From Hyaloraphidium curvatum (Eukaryota > Monoblepharomycota > Hyaloraphidiomycetes > Hyaloraphidiales > Hyaloraphidiaceae): a stretch of DNA of 64,000 nucleotides. The position numbers and the translations under genes were made by a program. The DNA lies in NCBI GenBank assembly GCA_025558095.1, contig JAIVFI010000013.1:558001-622000 (forward strand), given 5' to 3'. Of this stretch, positions 1 through 10,140 are shown one piece after another; position 1 is the first letter of the stretch, and each line of letters starts with the position of its first letter. A model generated the notes under the pieces. That model made no database searches. It was given only the letters and a program-made list of their open reading frames with translations, and was not told the origin of the DNA.

Positions 1-790
1 CATCCACTCTTGCATCCGAAAGCAGGAGCTTCACAACGTCCGTGCTGTTCGCTCTGCACGCCTCGTGGAATCCTGTTTCACCGGCAAATTCGTCCTGTGC
101 ATTGACATCCACACGTGCATCGGCCAGCAGGAGCTTCACGACATCACTGCGATTCCACGAGCAGGCCTTGTGGAAGCCCGTCGCGTTCCGGGTCGGAAGT
201 ATCCAGCCAGACCTGTCCTTGGCGTTGACGTCCACCCTCGGGTCCTCGAGCAGGAGCTTCACGACATCCACATGGCCTTGCACGCATGCTCTGTGAAATC
301 CTGAGGAGGAGACATTGACTCGTTCATCGGCCAACAAAAGCTTCACGACATCCGCAAAGCCGTTTCCACAAGCATTTTCAAATGCAGACGTGAGAGACTC
401 GCTGCTCGCTGAGGACCTCGGGTCCGCCAGCAGAAGCTTCACAACCTCCCCATGGCCCATAATGAATGAGTCGTCCAACGCCGTCATCCCCCATTTGCCC
501 CGTGCTGCACTGACATTAACCCTGTCGTCTGCAAGCAGGACCTGCACAACGTCCGCGTGGCCGGCTTGACACGCGTAGTGGAGCGCCGTCTTGTCGTCGA
601 TGCTGTTCCTCGCGTTCACGTCCAAGCCCGGTTTCGCGAGCAGATGGCCGACCCAAAACGCGTTCCCGGAGCTGCACTGGAGCCACAGCTGGTGCTCGTC
701 CCTCCATCGAGCCTCCACTTTCCACCGCCAGAGTAGCACCATCGCCGCGCCGAGGAACGCAGCGAGCAACAACTCCAGGATTCGGGACAT
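1..790 (-). CDS. Ankyrin-repeat protein with N-terminal membrane segment (C-terminus runs off the window)
   Basis: An open frame starts at an ATG at 788-790 and runs without a stop to base 1, giving at least 263 residues. The N-terminus MSRILELLLAAFLGAAMVLL is a hydrophobic signal anchor or signal peptide. It is followed by repeats of the type DVVKLLLADxRVDVNA, roughly 30-40 residues apart, with the GH/N-DVVKLLL and ALHYAC cores of ankyrin repeats. Ankyrin repeats are protein-binding scaffolds, so no enzymatic role is implied. The start is supported by the paralog at 1550-3040, which begins with the same MSRIL and a similar hydrophobic stretch. The stop lies outside the window. Family assignment is firm; function is unknown. 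Confidence 0.85.
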   Translation of the reverse strand, partial: MSRILELLLAAFLGAAMVLLWRWKVEARWRDEHQLWLQCSSGNAFWVGHLLAKPGLDVNARNSIDDKTALHYACQAGHADVVQVLLADDRVNVSAARGKWGMTALDDSFIMGHGEVVKLLLADPRSSASSESLTSAFENACGNGFADVVKLLLADERVNVSSSGFHRACVQGHVDVVKLLLEDPRVDVNAKDRSGWILPTRNATGFHKACSWNRSDVVKLLLADARVDVNAQDEFAGETGFHEACRANSTDVVKLLLSDARVD

Positions 791-1549
791 AGCGGTTCCG
801 TCCGCCGCGGCCCCGCGGCCCCGCGGCCCCGCGGCCGTGGCAAGAACGATGTGCCGGCCCGCGCGCGCGATTATTTCTCTCGCGCAGGAGACGGACGGCA
901 GGGCGCCGACGAGCAGTCCGGGCTCGACGGGGTGCGCACGGCCGTTTCGCGGGAAAACCGCGCCTCAAAGCTGGCATGGCGCACGTGGAGTTGCGCGCAC
1001 GGACGCGATCCGCGGCACAAATCCCGGCCTGGACAGTGGGAAAGTGTTTCGGACCTTGCGGTCAGGTGCTCGGGGTCGCGATGCTCGGGATGCGCTGGGT
1101 GGGGCTGTCGGAATGTTGGGCGGAGCGTGTCGCCGCGCGCGGACGCGGCCGTTTCCCCGGCCGGGAATCAATTGCAGTCCGTCACCTCGGTAGTTTAGGG
1201 CTCGGAAGGCGTGGTCAAAGGAATCGGGACTTGCCGTCGCATCGGGGACGGGATCGACGGCGAGCCTCGCCGGCCAGCGATGGTCCGCGTCTTTCGACCG
1301 GAACGAATCCCTTCCGGATCCGGGCGGATCGCTTCTCCATCATCATCCAGTGCATTCTAGAGACGGGCCCGCTTGATCACGCCGCCATCCTTGCGAGAGA
1401 TCGAGGGATTGAGGGACGGTGGGGATCGCAGCGACAGCCGCAGCCCTGCTTCTCTCCTCGTGGGACGCGACCCGTTAGCCCGTGACTGCTAGATGTTGGT
1501 AATAAAGATCTTCGCCGGACTCGGCCAGCTCGGGCGTGCTGGTGATTCG
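791..1549. other. Intergenic, upstream of the first ankyrin gene; holds one arm of a duplicated segment
   Basis: No convincing coding sequence. The part at about 1300-1490 matches 3315-3520 in direct orientation: both contain ccggatccSggcggatcg, then gatcgagggattgagggac, then gtgggacgcR. The rest is GC-rich promoter or UTR sequence. Confidence 0.5.
803..840. repeat. GC-only 9-bp tandem repeat upstream of the first ankyrin gene
   Basis: About four copies of the 9-mer cggccccgc lie 15-50 bases upstream of the ankyrin gene start at 790. It falls in the probable 5' UTR or core promoter and could form stable GC structure. No function is proven. Confidence 0.6.
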
Positions 1550-3040
1550 CTACAGCTCTTTCCGCAGCGCGCGCTCGGGCCCCTGCAGCTCCAGCTCCTC
1601 CTTCTTCAGCTCCAGCTCGCTCTTCTTCGCCGCGAGCTCCTTCTTGGCGGGCTCCGCCCCGCGCGCGAGGATTTCCGCCTCCTTCTCCTGCGGCCCGTCC
1701 GCCCGCTTCCGGGCGGCGATCTCGTCGAGCTTGGCCTGCACGAGCTTCCTGATCTCCGGCGGCCCGACGTCCGCGGCGGATTCGCCCGCCTTGTTCCGGA
1801 TGGTCATGTCCACGCGGTCCGTGCGGTCCAGGAGGTCGCGGACGACGTCCCCGTGCCCCTGGCGGCACGCGTGCACGAGGCCCGTGTCGCCGCCGGCGTC
1901 GACGGCGTCGGCGTCGACCCTTTTGTCCGCAAGCAGGAGGTCGACCACCTCCCGGAGCCCCTGGTAGCATGCCACGACAAACGCGGTGGGCCCGTCGAGC
2001 CCGATCAGCGCCGCCAGCATCGCGTCGAAAGCCCCGCCGTTCGGACCGTTCGGATCGATGCGCGCATCGCCCAGGAGGAGCCCCACCAGATCCGGCTTCT
2101 TCGCGAGGACCGCCGCGACCAATCCCGAGGGCCCCTGGCCGTCCCCCAGGAACGCCTCCGCGGCCCGGGGATGGGCGAGCAGGAGCTGCACGACGTCCGC
2201 GTGCCCGTTCAGGCTCGCGTAAGGGAACCCCGTGGCCCCGTCGTTGTCCCTCGCACCGACGTCGACCCGCGGATCCGCAAGGAGGAGCCGTACGATGTCC
2301 GCCCTGCCGTTGCGGCAGGCATCGTGGAGCGCCGTCTGGCCCGCGCCGTTCCTTGCGTTCACGTCGACCCTCCGGTCCGCCAGGAGCAGCCGTACCACCT
2401 CGGCGCTGCCGGCTGGAGAGCAGGCAATGTGGAGCGCCGTGGACCCCGCCCCGTCCTTGGCGTTCACGTCGAACCTGCCGTCCCCGAGCAGAAGCCGCAC
2501 GGCGCCGGCGTTGCCGGAAGCACAGGCCTCCTGGAAACCGGTCCACCCGCCGCCCGTTTTCGCCGACACGTCGACCCTGGGGTTGCCCAGCAGCAGCCGT
2601 ACGATGTCCACCTTGTTCGGAGGGCACGCGCGGTACAGCGTCCGCACTTTTGCGAGGACGCCGGCGGCGCCGTAGGATTCGTCGAGGTCGGCCGCGGCCG
2701 CGGCGGCCAGCCTGTAATGATCCCGGCAGGCGTGGTGGAAGCCCGTGGAACCGTCCGGCCCCTTGGCGTCCGGGTCGATCGCGGGGTCGTCCACCAGCAG
2801 CCGCACCACGTCGATGTGGCAATGCCGGCACGCCAGGCGGAAGCATTCCCCCCATTTGCGCCGATCCGAAGCGGCAGCAGGGTCCCCGAGCGCGCCGCCG
2901 ACGAATGTAGAGTCGCCATTGCGGCACGCATGCCGGAGCTTGTCCTGCGGCACGGGCCCCCCGTCGTTTTGGTTCCGTTGGATGAGCACGGCATCTGCAC
3001 CGAGCAAGGCGGCAAGCACCACGACAAGAATGCGGCTCAT
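1550..3040 (-). CDS. Ankyrin-repeat protein with signal peptide or anchor, tandem paralog
   Basis: A 496-residue protein from the ATG at 3038-3040. An upstream in-frame start at 3157 was not used, because MSRILVVVLAALLGADAVLI matches the start of the neighbouring paralog and forms a typical signal sequence or anchor. Residues of about 40-420 hold around ten ankyrin units (cores such as DIVRLLLADPRVDVGARD and TALHIAC). The C-terminal 60 residues are charged and heptad-like (KKELAAKKSELELKKEELEL), suggesting a coiled coil. It is divergent to the transporter at 3517, with 476 bp between. Together with the gene at 1-790 it is a tandem duplicate pair. Partner-binding role inferred; target unknown. 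Confidence 0.85.
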   Translation of the reverse strand: MSRILVVVLAALLGADAVLIQRNQNDGGPVPQDKLRHACRNGDSTFVGGALGDPAAASDRRKWGECFRLACRHCHIDVVRLLVDDPAIDPDAKGPDGSTGFHHACRDHYRLAAAAAADLDESYGAAGVLAKVRTLYRACPPNKVDIVRLLLGNPRVDVSAKTGGGWTGFQEACASGNAGAVRLLLGDGRFDVNAKDGAGSTALHIACSPAGSAEVVRLLLADRRVDVNARNGAGQTALHDACRNGRADIVRLLLADPRVDVGARDNDGATGFPYASLNGHADVVQLLLAHPRAAEAFLGDGQGPSGLVAAVLAKKPDLVGLLLGDARIDPNGPNGGAFDAMLAALIGLDGPTAFVVACYQGLREVVDLLLADKRVDADAVDAGGDTGLVHACRQGHGDVVRDLLDRTDRVDMTIRNKAGESAADVGPPEIRKLVQAKLDEIAARKRADGPQEKEAEILARGAEPAKKELAAKKSELELKKEELELQGPERALRKEL

Positions 3041-3516
3041 CGCGATGTTCCGCAACGCCTCGCTGCGACGGAGGGCAGGTGAAGGCCTGTGGCGCCGGAC
3101 TTGAGTCAGGCGTCGGGTGTTTGGCTCCGGGCCGGCCGGCGGGCCCGGCTGAGCCACGAACCCAATCCCACGGATTCCTCAAGCTCGACATTGGGATATG
3201 GACCGCTTGCCGAAAGCTTCGGGATCACTCGTTGGATCCCCTGTGCTTCTTTGGCCGTGCTTGTCCGGCCCGTCCGACGGAAGCACATGCTCGGGCACCC
3301 CCCGGGTGCGCGTTTCGGGAGCGAATCCGCTCCGGATCCCGGCGGATCGCCTTCTCCAACGTCCACTTGGTGCTCTCCGCGATGGAGCTGCTTGGCTTTG
3401 CCACCGAGCGTGCCAGGGATCGAGGGATTGAGGGACGCTGGGGACGGGGTCTGCGGCGCCGCAGCCGCACCGCAAGCCAACTTTCTTCTGGTGGGACGCA
3501 CCCCGTCCCTCCCACG
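3041..3516. promoter_or_regulatory. Divergent promoter region with second arm of the duplicated segment
   Basis: The region separates the divergent ankyrin (3040, minus) and DMT-transporter (3517, plus) starts. Bases 3315-3515 are a diverged direct copy of 1300-1490. The shared block gatcgagggattgagggac at about 3419 is followed by gtgggacgca just before the transporter ATG. No TATA-like element is obvious. Confidence 0.4.
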
Positions 3517-4710
3517 ATGACCGCGGGAGGCGAGGGCGACGCGGCGGCCGGCACCCGCGCGGCGCTGCTCTCCGCGGCGGCGCACACGGCCATGTCCGCG
3601 TGCCTCAAGGCGCTGCTGGGCGGCGGCGCGGCGGGCGCGGGGTCCCTCGGCGTGCCGCGCAGCGCGCCGGCCCTCGCGCTCGTGCGCTCCCTCGCGGCGC
3701 TCGCCGTGCTCGCGCTGTTCGTCTACGCGCCGCGCCCGGCGTGGCTCGCGGTGCCGCGCCCCGCGCGCACGCTGTTCCCCGCCGGCGCGCGCGCGCTGCT
3801 CGCCGTGCGCGCCGCGCTGGGCGGCCTGGCGAACCTGTCGCACTTTGCCGCCGTCTCGCGGCTGGACCTCGGCGTGGCCGCCGTGCTGGGCGGCCTCGGC
3901 CCGCTGATCGCCGCCGCCGCCGGCTGGGCCCTCCTGGGCGAGGCTCCCGCGCGGCACGACCTGATGGGCATGGCCTGCGCCTTTTCCGGCGTCTGGCTCA
4001 TCTCAGGCATGCCGCTACCGTTCGCCGGCAGCAGCCCCCGCGCGGCACCCGCGGTCGGCGTCGCCCTCGCCGTCCTCGCGTCGGCCGCCAAGTCGCTCGG
4101 CGCGGTGCTGGTCCGCATGCTCGCCCGCCGCCAGGGCGACCGGATCCACCCCCTGCACCTGGTCTCGGCCTACTCGATCGGCACCGCGGCGGTGGGCACC
4201 CTCGTGCTCCTCGTGCAGCCCACCCCGCCGCCCTCCCCGGGGGTATCCCCCCGCGAGCTCCCCCTCCTCGCCCTGCTCGCCCTGTCCGGGTTCGCCACGC
4301 AGCTCGCGCACGTCGTCAGCCTCTCCCACTTGCCCGCACACCGCGCCCTCCTCGTGACCTCGGCGCAGGCGGTCGCCGGCTTCGCCGCGCAGGTGGCCTT
4401 CTGGGGCACCTGGCCCGACGCAAGGACGGCGCTGGGCGGGCTGTGCGTGGTGGCGGGGGTGGCGATGGCCAGCGGGGCGGGGAAGAAGGGGTTCAAGGGG
4501 GAGAGGGAGAGGGGGGAGAACGGGCACGTTTTAGGGGTGGAGAACGGGCACGCAAAGGGGGAGGAGGCCAAGCTGGTCGCGCCGGCGGCGACGTTCGTGC
4601 CGCCGCAACTCGGAGGGGACAAGGAGACGGAGGCGCCGCTGGTCGTCGTCGAGCACGGGAGGCCGCATTCGGCGGATCCGGGGAGGGAGGAGAAGGAGGC
4701 CGTGGAGTGA
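3517..4710 (+). CDS. DMT-superfamily (EamA-like) transporter
   Basis: A 397-residue polytopic membrane protein from the ATG at 3517 (the open frame extends upstream without a good start). About ten hydrophobic helices lie between residues 15 and 325, in two halves. Features typical of EamA carriers include the loop SHFAAVSRLDLGVAAVLGGLGPLIAAAAGW and the short helix pairs around LVSAYSIGTAAVG and LSHLPAHRALLVTSAQAVAGF. The family exports or exchanges small metabolites across plasma or organelle membranes; the substrate cannot be read from sequence. The C-terminal ~75 residues are hydrophilic, low complexity and rich in Glu, Gly and Lys, a likely cytosolic tail. Single exon. Confidence 0.8.
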   Translation: MTAGGEGDAAAGTRAALLSAAAHTAMSACLKALLGGGAAGAGSLGVPRSAPALALVRSLAALAVLALFVYAPRPAWLAVPRPARTLFPAGARALLAVRAALGGLANLSHFAAVSRLDLGVAAVLGGLGPLIAAAAGWALLGEAPARHDLMGMACAFSGVWLISGMPLPFAGSSPRAAPAVGVALAVLASAAKSLGAVLVRMLARRQGDRIHPLHLVSAYSIGTAAVGTLVLLVQPTPPPSPGVSPRELPLLALLALSGFATQLAHVVSLSHLPAHRALLVTSAQAVAGFAAQVAFWGTWPDARTALGGLCVVAGVAMASGAGKKGFKGERERGENGHVLGVENGHAKGEEAKLVAPAATFVPPQLGGDKETEAPLVVVEHGRPHSADPGREEKEAVE

Positions 4711-4903
4711 TGATGGAGGCGGACATGGAGGAGGCCGGACGGGATGGATGGGTGAGTGGGACGCGATCAGAACGCTACTGCATGGGGGCTGTAGATGGTG
4801 TGATCCAGAACTAGAATGATGATCCAGAAGGGAACAGTCTAGATCTTCAGTCGACCCACGTGTCCGGGATTCGCTCCACGGCTCGCCCACGTGGGCGAGG
4901 GAT

Positions 4904-7900
4904 TCACATGCCCAACAAGGTTGCCGTTGCAGCGCCTATAGGCAGAACCTCGGCCTTCTTCGCCAACTCTAGAACCTCTTCCTGCTTCTCCTCCGGAAGC
5001 GCATTCAGCCACCCCTGAAGCTCCTCTTGGGCCTTGATTCTCCGCTCCCTCCGCGTGCGAATCTGTTGTACCACGTCCGCTGGGAAGGTAGCCTCCAGAT
5101 CCCGCACCTCCCATCGCCAGATCGACAACGGCTGTGGTCCGGTGCCATTTCGCTGCACCCCATAGTTCTTCCTCTCCGCAACGGAAGAGATGGCTTCCGC
5201 AACCACAGATGCAGACAGGTACGGCGGTGTCGGCGCTAGTTGGGGAGCTCAGAGGCGCTCGCTGGGCTTCGGATGCGAAACCCACGGTCATGCGACTCCT
5301 CCTCCTCGTAGGCACAGAGTTTCCTGAGCACTTCCTTTGCCAGCACCTCCCTGCTGGTCGTTTTGTCCTGGACCAGCCTGCCCAGCAGCGGCAGCCACTG
5401 CTCCGGAAACGTTGCGGCTGATTCAGTCTGCGTCCCGCTGAACTCCAAGAAGGTGAACATATCTTCGTGCGGGAACCTGTGAGTCGCGCGGTAGCAGAAC
5501 CAATGCACGCGAGGTGGGAACCTTTCAGGTTGTACGGAGCTGATCCGTAATCCACCTTGCTCTCTTTGAAGATGACCCTCCCATTCTCCACTTGCGCCGC
5601 CGTCGACTCCAGGATAGCCTCGTGAACAGGCGCGCGGCCTCTCTCCGCGCTCTTGCCGTCGCCGGGAGCCCGCCCTGCCCGCGTTTCGGCCTTGGTTTGC
5701 CGGCGGTGTCTTCTCTGCATCTCCTTCAACCTCTCTGCTAACATGCCAGGATCCTTGACTGTCGCGCAAAGCCGCTCAACCAACGAGATACCAATCTTCT
5801 CTACGTCCAGCTGGAACGCTTCCATCGGGGAGGCTCTGCCTTCGATCGCGGACAGGAGCGCGCGGGCGCCATCGTCCCCGATCGAGTTCTTGCGGAGGTC
5901 CAGAGATGTCAGTGCCGAGCTCTCCTTCAACCCCTCTGCGAGCGCCACGGCGCCCTCGTCCCCGATGGCATTCCCGCCGAGGTCAAGGTTGGTCAGCGTC
6001 GAGTTGGCCTTGAGCGCCTCCGCCAGCGCGCGTGCGCCGCGGACCCCAATCTTGTTGGCGGCCAGGTTGAGGGTGGTCAACGCCGAGTTGACCTTTAGCG
6101 CCTCTGCGAGTGCTTGCGCACCGTCATCCCCGACCTTGTTGCTGGCCAGATACAACGTGGTCAGCGTCGAGTTCGCCCTCAGCGCATCCGCCAGCGCGAG
6201 GGTGCCGCCATCCCCGACTTTGTTCGTGTTTAGGTCAAGGCTGGTCAGCATCCAGTTTGATTTCAGCGCCTCGGCAAGCGCGCGGGCGCCCTCGAGCCCG
6301 ATGGAGGTCGCGCTCAGGTGCAGGGTGGCCAGCGACGAGTTCCCGTTTAACGCCTCTGCGATTGCGCGAACGCCCTGGTCTCCGACGCGTTCAAAGCTCA
6401 GATTTAGCTCCTTTTGCTTTGCCAGCTCGGCGCGCCAATCAGCCGGATCGTGAAGAGACACAGAGGGAATGCGCGCCCGAACTCGTACAACTTCGAGATC
6501 AAAACGCGGGGTGCCAGTGACCGGGATGCACGCCACGCCCAGGTGGTGATTTGCCCAGTAGAAGTCAAGTCCGGCGACGGAGCGCTCAGTGCCACAGCGG
6601 CAGCAGCCCGACAGGAAGCCCTTGTCGCCCGGCGGGCGGCGCAGCAGGTGATGCACGATGAGGCCCCGCCAGTCCCTGTACACTTCGAGTTGGTCGATTG
6701 GCAGAGGCCGCAGCTGCGGGAGGGAGCCGGATGGCGCGTTGGCCAGCGCTTCATCGACCCGCTTGCGGTCGGCAGCGCTAAGGCTCGCTACCGTGGCCCA
6801 CCCGCGGCCCGCGGTGCGGGGCGCCGCATCGTCCGAGGACGACGAGTCGCGATTCGCCGCGGACACCGCGATGCGTTTGCTACCTAGGTGAATTCCCTTC
6901 TTCTCTGCAAGTTTGCTGCTTGAGTACGCTTCCTCATCACTGGCAAACAAAGATTCCGAGTCGGAGCTCCCCGAAACGTACGAGCTCCCGTCCGAGCTCC
7001 CTGTGTAGACCGAGCTCCTCGAAGGCGAGTCACGCGTTGAAGAGTCCACTGGTACCGGACCGAGATGAAACGCAATATTGTCCACTGCACCCGGATCAAC
7101 GTTGTAGCTCCTGAGCACGGCTTCCTTCACGAATCCAAACACCATCTGATGCGGGTCGCGAAGCACCAGGCCCGGCGTGTCGTACAGCCGCGGCCTTGAG
7201 GGGAAGAGTAGCCGAACGACCGACAGGGCAGTATCTCTGTAGCTGCCACAGGTCCTGTACAGCTCCAGCAAGAGGTCCGTAGCCGTCCACGTCCCGTGGC
7301 TCCCTTCCCACGTTCGTCCATCCGAGAAAGCCATCTCGAGCCGGTACTCCCCAGTGAACAGGTCCTCCATGTACGATGCCAAAGGATAGATCTGCTGAAG
7401 GGTGTCTTGGTTCACCAAGTCGCGCGAGTGCTTCTGGAACTGTCCCTTCACGCTTTGTCGGATCACGTTCTCTATCGTAGAGGATGACTTCAGACGTGGC
7501 CTCTGGACCGGCATGGCGTTAGACGCCTCGCAGGACCGGGAAACTCAACTCACAAGCTTAAAGACGTCCAAATCAAACTCGACTCGGCCTCGCCCAAGAT
7601 TCATTCGCCGCGGTCTCTGAACCAATGGACCTTCCGTCGGCTCATTGCTCTGTGCGTGGCGCGCGGCGGCCGTTGCATCCGCCGTCTCCAAAAAGATCCG
7701 ATACTCCACGCGGTCCAGGAGCGCGGGCCACGTGAAGCTCTTCTCTTGGCGGTCGAATCGCTTCCAAAGCTCCTCCGCGAGTACAAAAGTGAACAGGCAC
7801 CCGTACGCCTTCTCACCGTGTTGAGCGGCGAATCCGAGGATCACATTGTCCCTGTCCACGTCGAATGGTCGGTCTTCCGTGCCCATGGATCCGCGACAAC

Positions 7901-9545
7901 AATCAAGGAGCACGACCACGAGACCGCGGTGGTCTTCCGGAATCTGGGAGACAACATCGCGTTCCAAATCAACTGTGTTGTGGTCAGCTAGAAGCGTGGT
8001 GTCCCCAGGAGCCGCGGAGACTCCTTCAAACACGAAGCGGCCCTGGCGATCCCCGCCATGCCCAACAAAATGGATGACTGATGTCCCTCGAGTATAACGC
8101 AAGCTCGAAAGCGCAGGACGAGTTGTCGCTCGGATAGCTTCGGCCGTCCAATCAGAGTGCGAACCGTTCGAAGGCAGTTCCGAAAACCCATAGAACGACG
8201 CCAGCACGATGCGCAGCAAATCAGCGCTCTCCAATGCCATGGGCAAGTTCTTTGGATGATCTGCCGGTCCAAAAGCGCCGTTGGCCACCTGCAGCACAAT
8301 GCGATTCACAGGAACTCCTGTCTCCTCGCTGGAATCGCTCGTGCTGGTCACCGCGATATCCGGGGCAGGAGCTGATTCGGTACGCGCAGGGGAGCTGAAA
8401 GAAGCTTGATTGCCAGCAAGGGTCGCTGCCGAATGCGAGTGGCTCGGGGCACTGAGGCTTCCAATGTCGGGAGCCGATGCGGCGGGACCGGAAGCCGCGT
8501 TCGAGATATCCAAGGTGCGTTGCTCAGGTCCAAGAAGCTCATCAACAACGTCGGCGAAGGAAGGGCGTTCGAACCGATCAATCTTGGCGCAGGCCGCCAT
8601 TAGACGCCACGTTTGGTCGTCGTTCGCGATCTCGTACGGACGGGTGAAGGGTAGGTCGCTCAATGAACAACGAACCACGTCCTGGAGTAAAGGAGTAAGC
8701 TCCCGCGACACCAGACTCCCAGCTACGTACCACGTTCGGACGCCCTCCGCACGACATCTCGTACGCGATCACGCCGAAGCTGTACACATCAGCAGGCTTG
8801 TCCCGCTTCGCCGGTGGTCTCCGCAGCGCTTCCGGGGGCATGTAGGATTCGGTGCCCGCGGCCGACGTCCCAGCGAGGTTGCGCAAAGTCGACAGGCCGA
8901 AGTCTGCAATCTTGTACATGCCGTCGCGGATCAAAATGTTGGCAGGCTTCAAATCGCAGTGCAAGACGCCCATCGAGTGAAGGTAAAGCATGCCCCGAGC
9001 CACCTGCAGCAGGCACTTGCGCCGCCCAGCCCACGGAAAAGCTTTTGCGCGCCCCACGTCCTCCAGTACCCTGTTCAGGTCCCCTCCATCGGCGAATTCT
9101 GACACCAGGGCGAGAGGTTCCAGGCAGTAGCCGTGGAATCGTAAAACTGAAGCCAGATCATGGGTCAGGAGGCGGCGCTGCGACGGCGGGGAAGTTCACC
9201 ATTGTCGTCGGACAGTCGCTGCCATATCTCGACTTCCTTCCTCAATGATTCTCGTAGCTCATCGTTCGAACGCGATTCCTTCAGCCTCTTGACCGCGACC
9301 GGAATGGCATGGCGAAGCTTGGCTCTATAGGCGACGGCGAAGGCACCCTCCCCAAGCTTCACGGGCTCCAGTTTCTCCATGTCCAACTTGATGTCCCCGC
9401 AGTATGATAAGAGGAAGCGAGGTCTTTTGATCCGGACGGGCCTCTCTGCACGTGTAGCGCCCGCTCCGGCCCCAGGCGGCGGTGGAGGGGAAAGCGCGTC
9501 GAGAGAGAGAGAACTCCCTCCATCACGGCCCAAATTGCCGGCCAT
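4904..9545 (-). CDS. Kinase / caspase-like / unknown domain / LRR fusion protein
   Basis: Six-exon model: 9545-9200, 9146-8731, 8681-7554, 7502-5536, 5476-5286, 5235-4904. Introns are 53, 49, 51, 59 and 50 nt, all GT-AG; the sum is 4380 nt, a 1459-residue protein. Residues ~60-300 form a TKL-type kinase: glycine loop LGEGAFAVAY, VAVK lysine, HCDLKPANIL catalytic loop, ADFGL, and PPEAL in the APE position. Residues ~385-630 form a caspase-like (clan CD, C14) domain with a His motif FVGHGG and a Cys motif LLDCCRGS. Residues ~665-770 carry an unrecognised domain (YPLASYMEDLFTGEYRLEM and following) shared with the paralog at 12235-15262. A Ser-rich linker and a CCRC...HH cluster precede seven 28-residue LRRs of the NLR/ribonuclease-inhibitor type (~990-1200). 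The tail is helical and charged. The GTGAGT donor at 7553 precedes an in-frame TGA; without splicing the protein would stop after the caspase domain. Architecture suggests a receptor coupling sensing to phosphorylation and proteolysis (inference). Confidence 0.8.
5920..6420 (-). repeat. 84-bp tandem units encoding seven leucine-rich repeats
   Basis: Within the fusion gene, 28-codon units repeat with the core S(A/T)LT(S/T)L(D/Y/N)L...NxIGDxGAxALAEALK. The period of 84 bp and near-uniform spacing are typical of NLR-type LRRs. Similar neighbouring units could allow unequal recombination. Confidence 0.8.
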
Positions 9546-9917
9546 CGCAATGACCACAACAACGGCAACGGGCTCAGAGCCGCCCCGCGGGCCCGGAGGG
9601 CCCCGGCCGAGGAACGGGGAGGCGGGATTGATGGTCTCTACGCGCAAAGCGTCCTGAAGAGGGATCGACTCCAAGTCCCCTGTTCCATCGCCCTTCGCCG
9701 GGTGAGGAGGAGAGTTGATGCAATTTTCAGCTTGTTTTCTCATCCAACACTCAAGCAGGGCTTGAGATTGTTCCGACGACGTGCCCGGGCAGCGAGCTCG
9801 AGAACGGCGCACAGACGTTCGCGGAGCTTCTGCGTCGTCGAAAGTGCCGTAGCAGTAGATCGATCTGAGCTAGGACATACGTGGCAGACATGGACGCGGC
9901 CCTTGATTCAGCAGCTT

Positions 9918-10140
9918 TTACATAGCGTCGAGGATCGCCAACAGCCCATGCGCCACCTCGGCAGACTCCGGCTGCGCCGACAGGCCGAGCTCGCGCGGAT
10001 CGAAGGTATCTGGCCATGCCAGAGGAGTTCTGAGGCGGTCATGCCGAATGCATAAACGTCCGTTGTCGCTGTGCCCGGTCTAGGCGGCCTCGCAAAAGCT
10101 GGAAGTGACTGGTGGATCATTTCAGCGATTTGATGGAGCA
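9918..10140 (-). pseudogene. Protein-kinase C-lobe relic
   Basis: A short stretch reads ARPPRPGTATTDVYAFGMTASELL, which lines up with the post-activation segment of the neighbouring kinases (for example RRPPAKRDKPADVYSFGVIAYEM). The frame then shifts by one, and the next frame continues as PDTFDPRELGLSA...LLAILDAM to a TAA at 9918-9920, like a kinase C-terminus. No N-lobe or catalytic loop is present upstream before the next gene ends at 10337. It looks like the remains of another copy of the local kinase family. An unrecognised small intron is less likely because no GT-AG pair fits the frame change. Confidence 0.55.

Noticed and set aside
1493-3082. 529-codon open frame on the plus strand opposite the second ankyrin gene
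   Set aside because: A mirror of the GC-rich ankyrin codons; the translation lacks domain character and the minus-strand reading has clear ankyrin repeats and a signal sequence.
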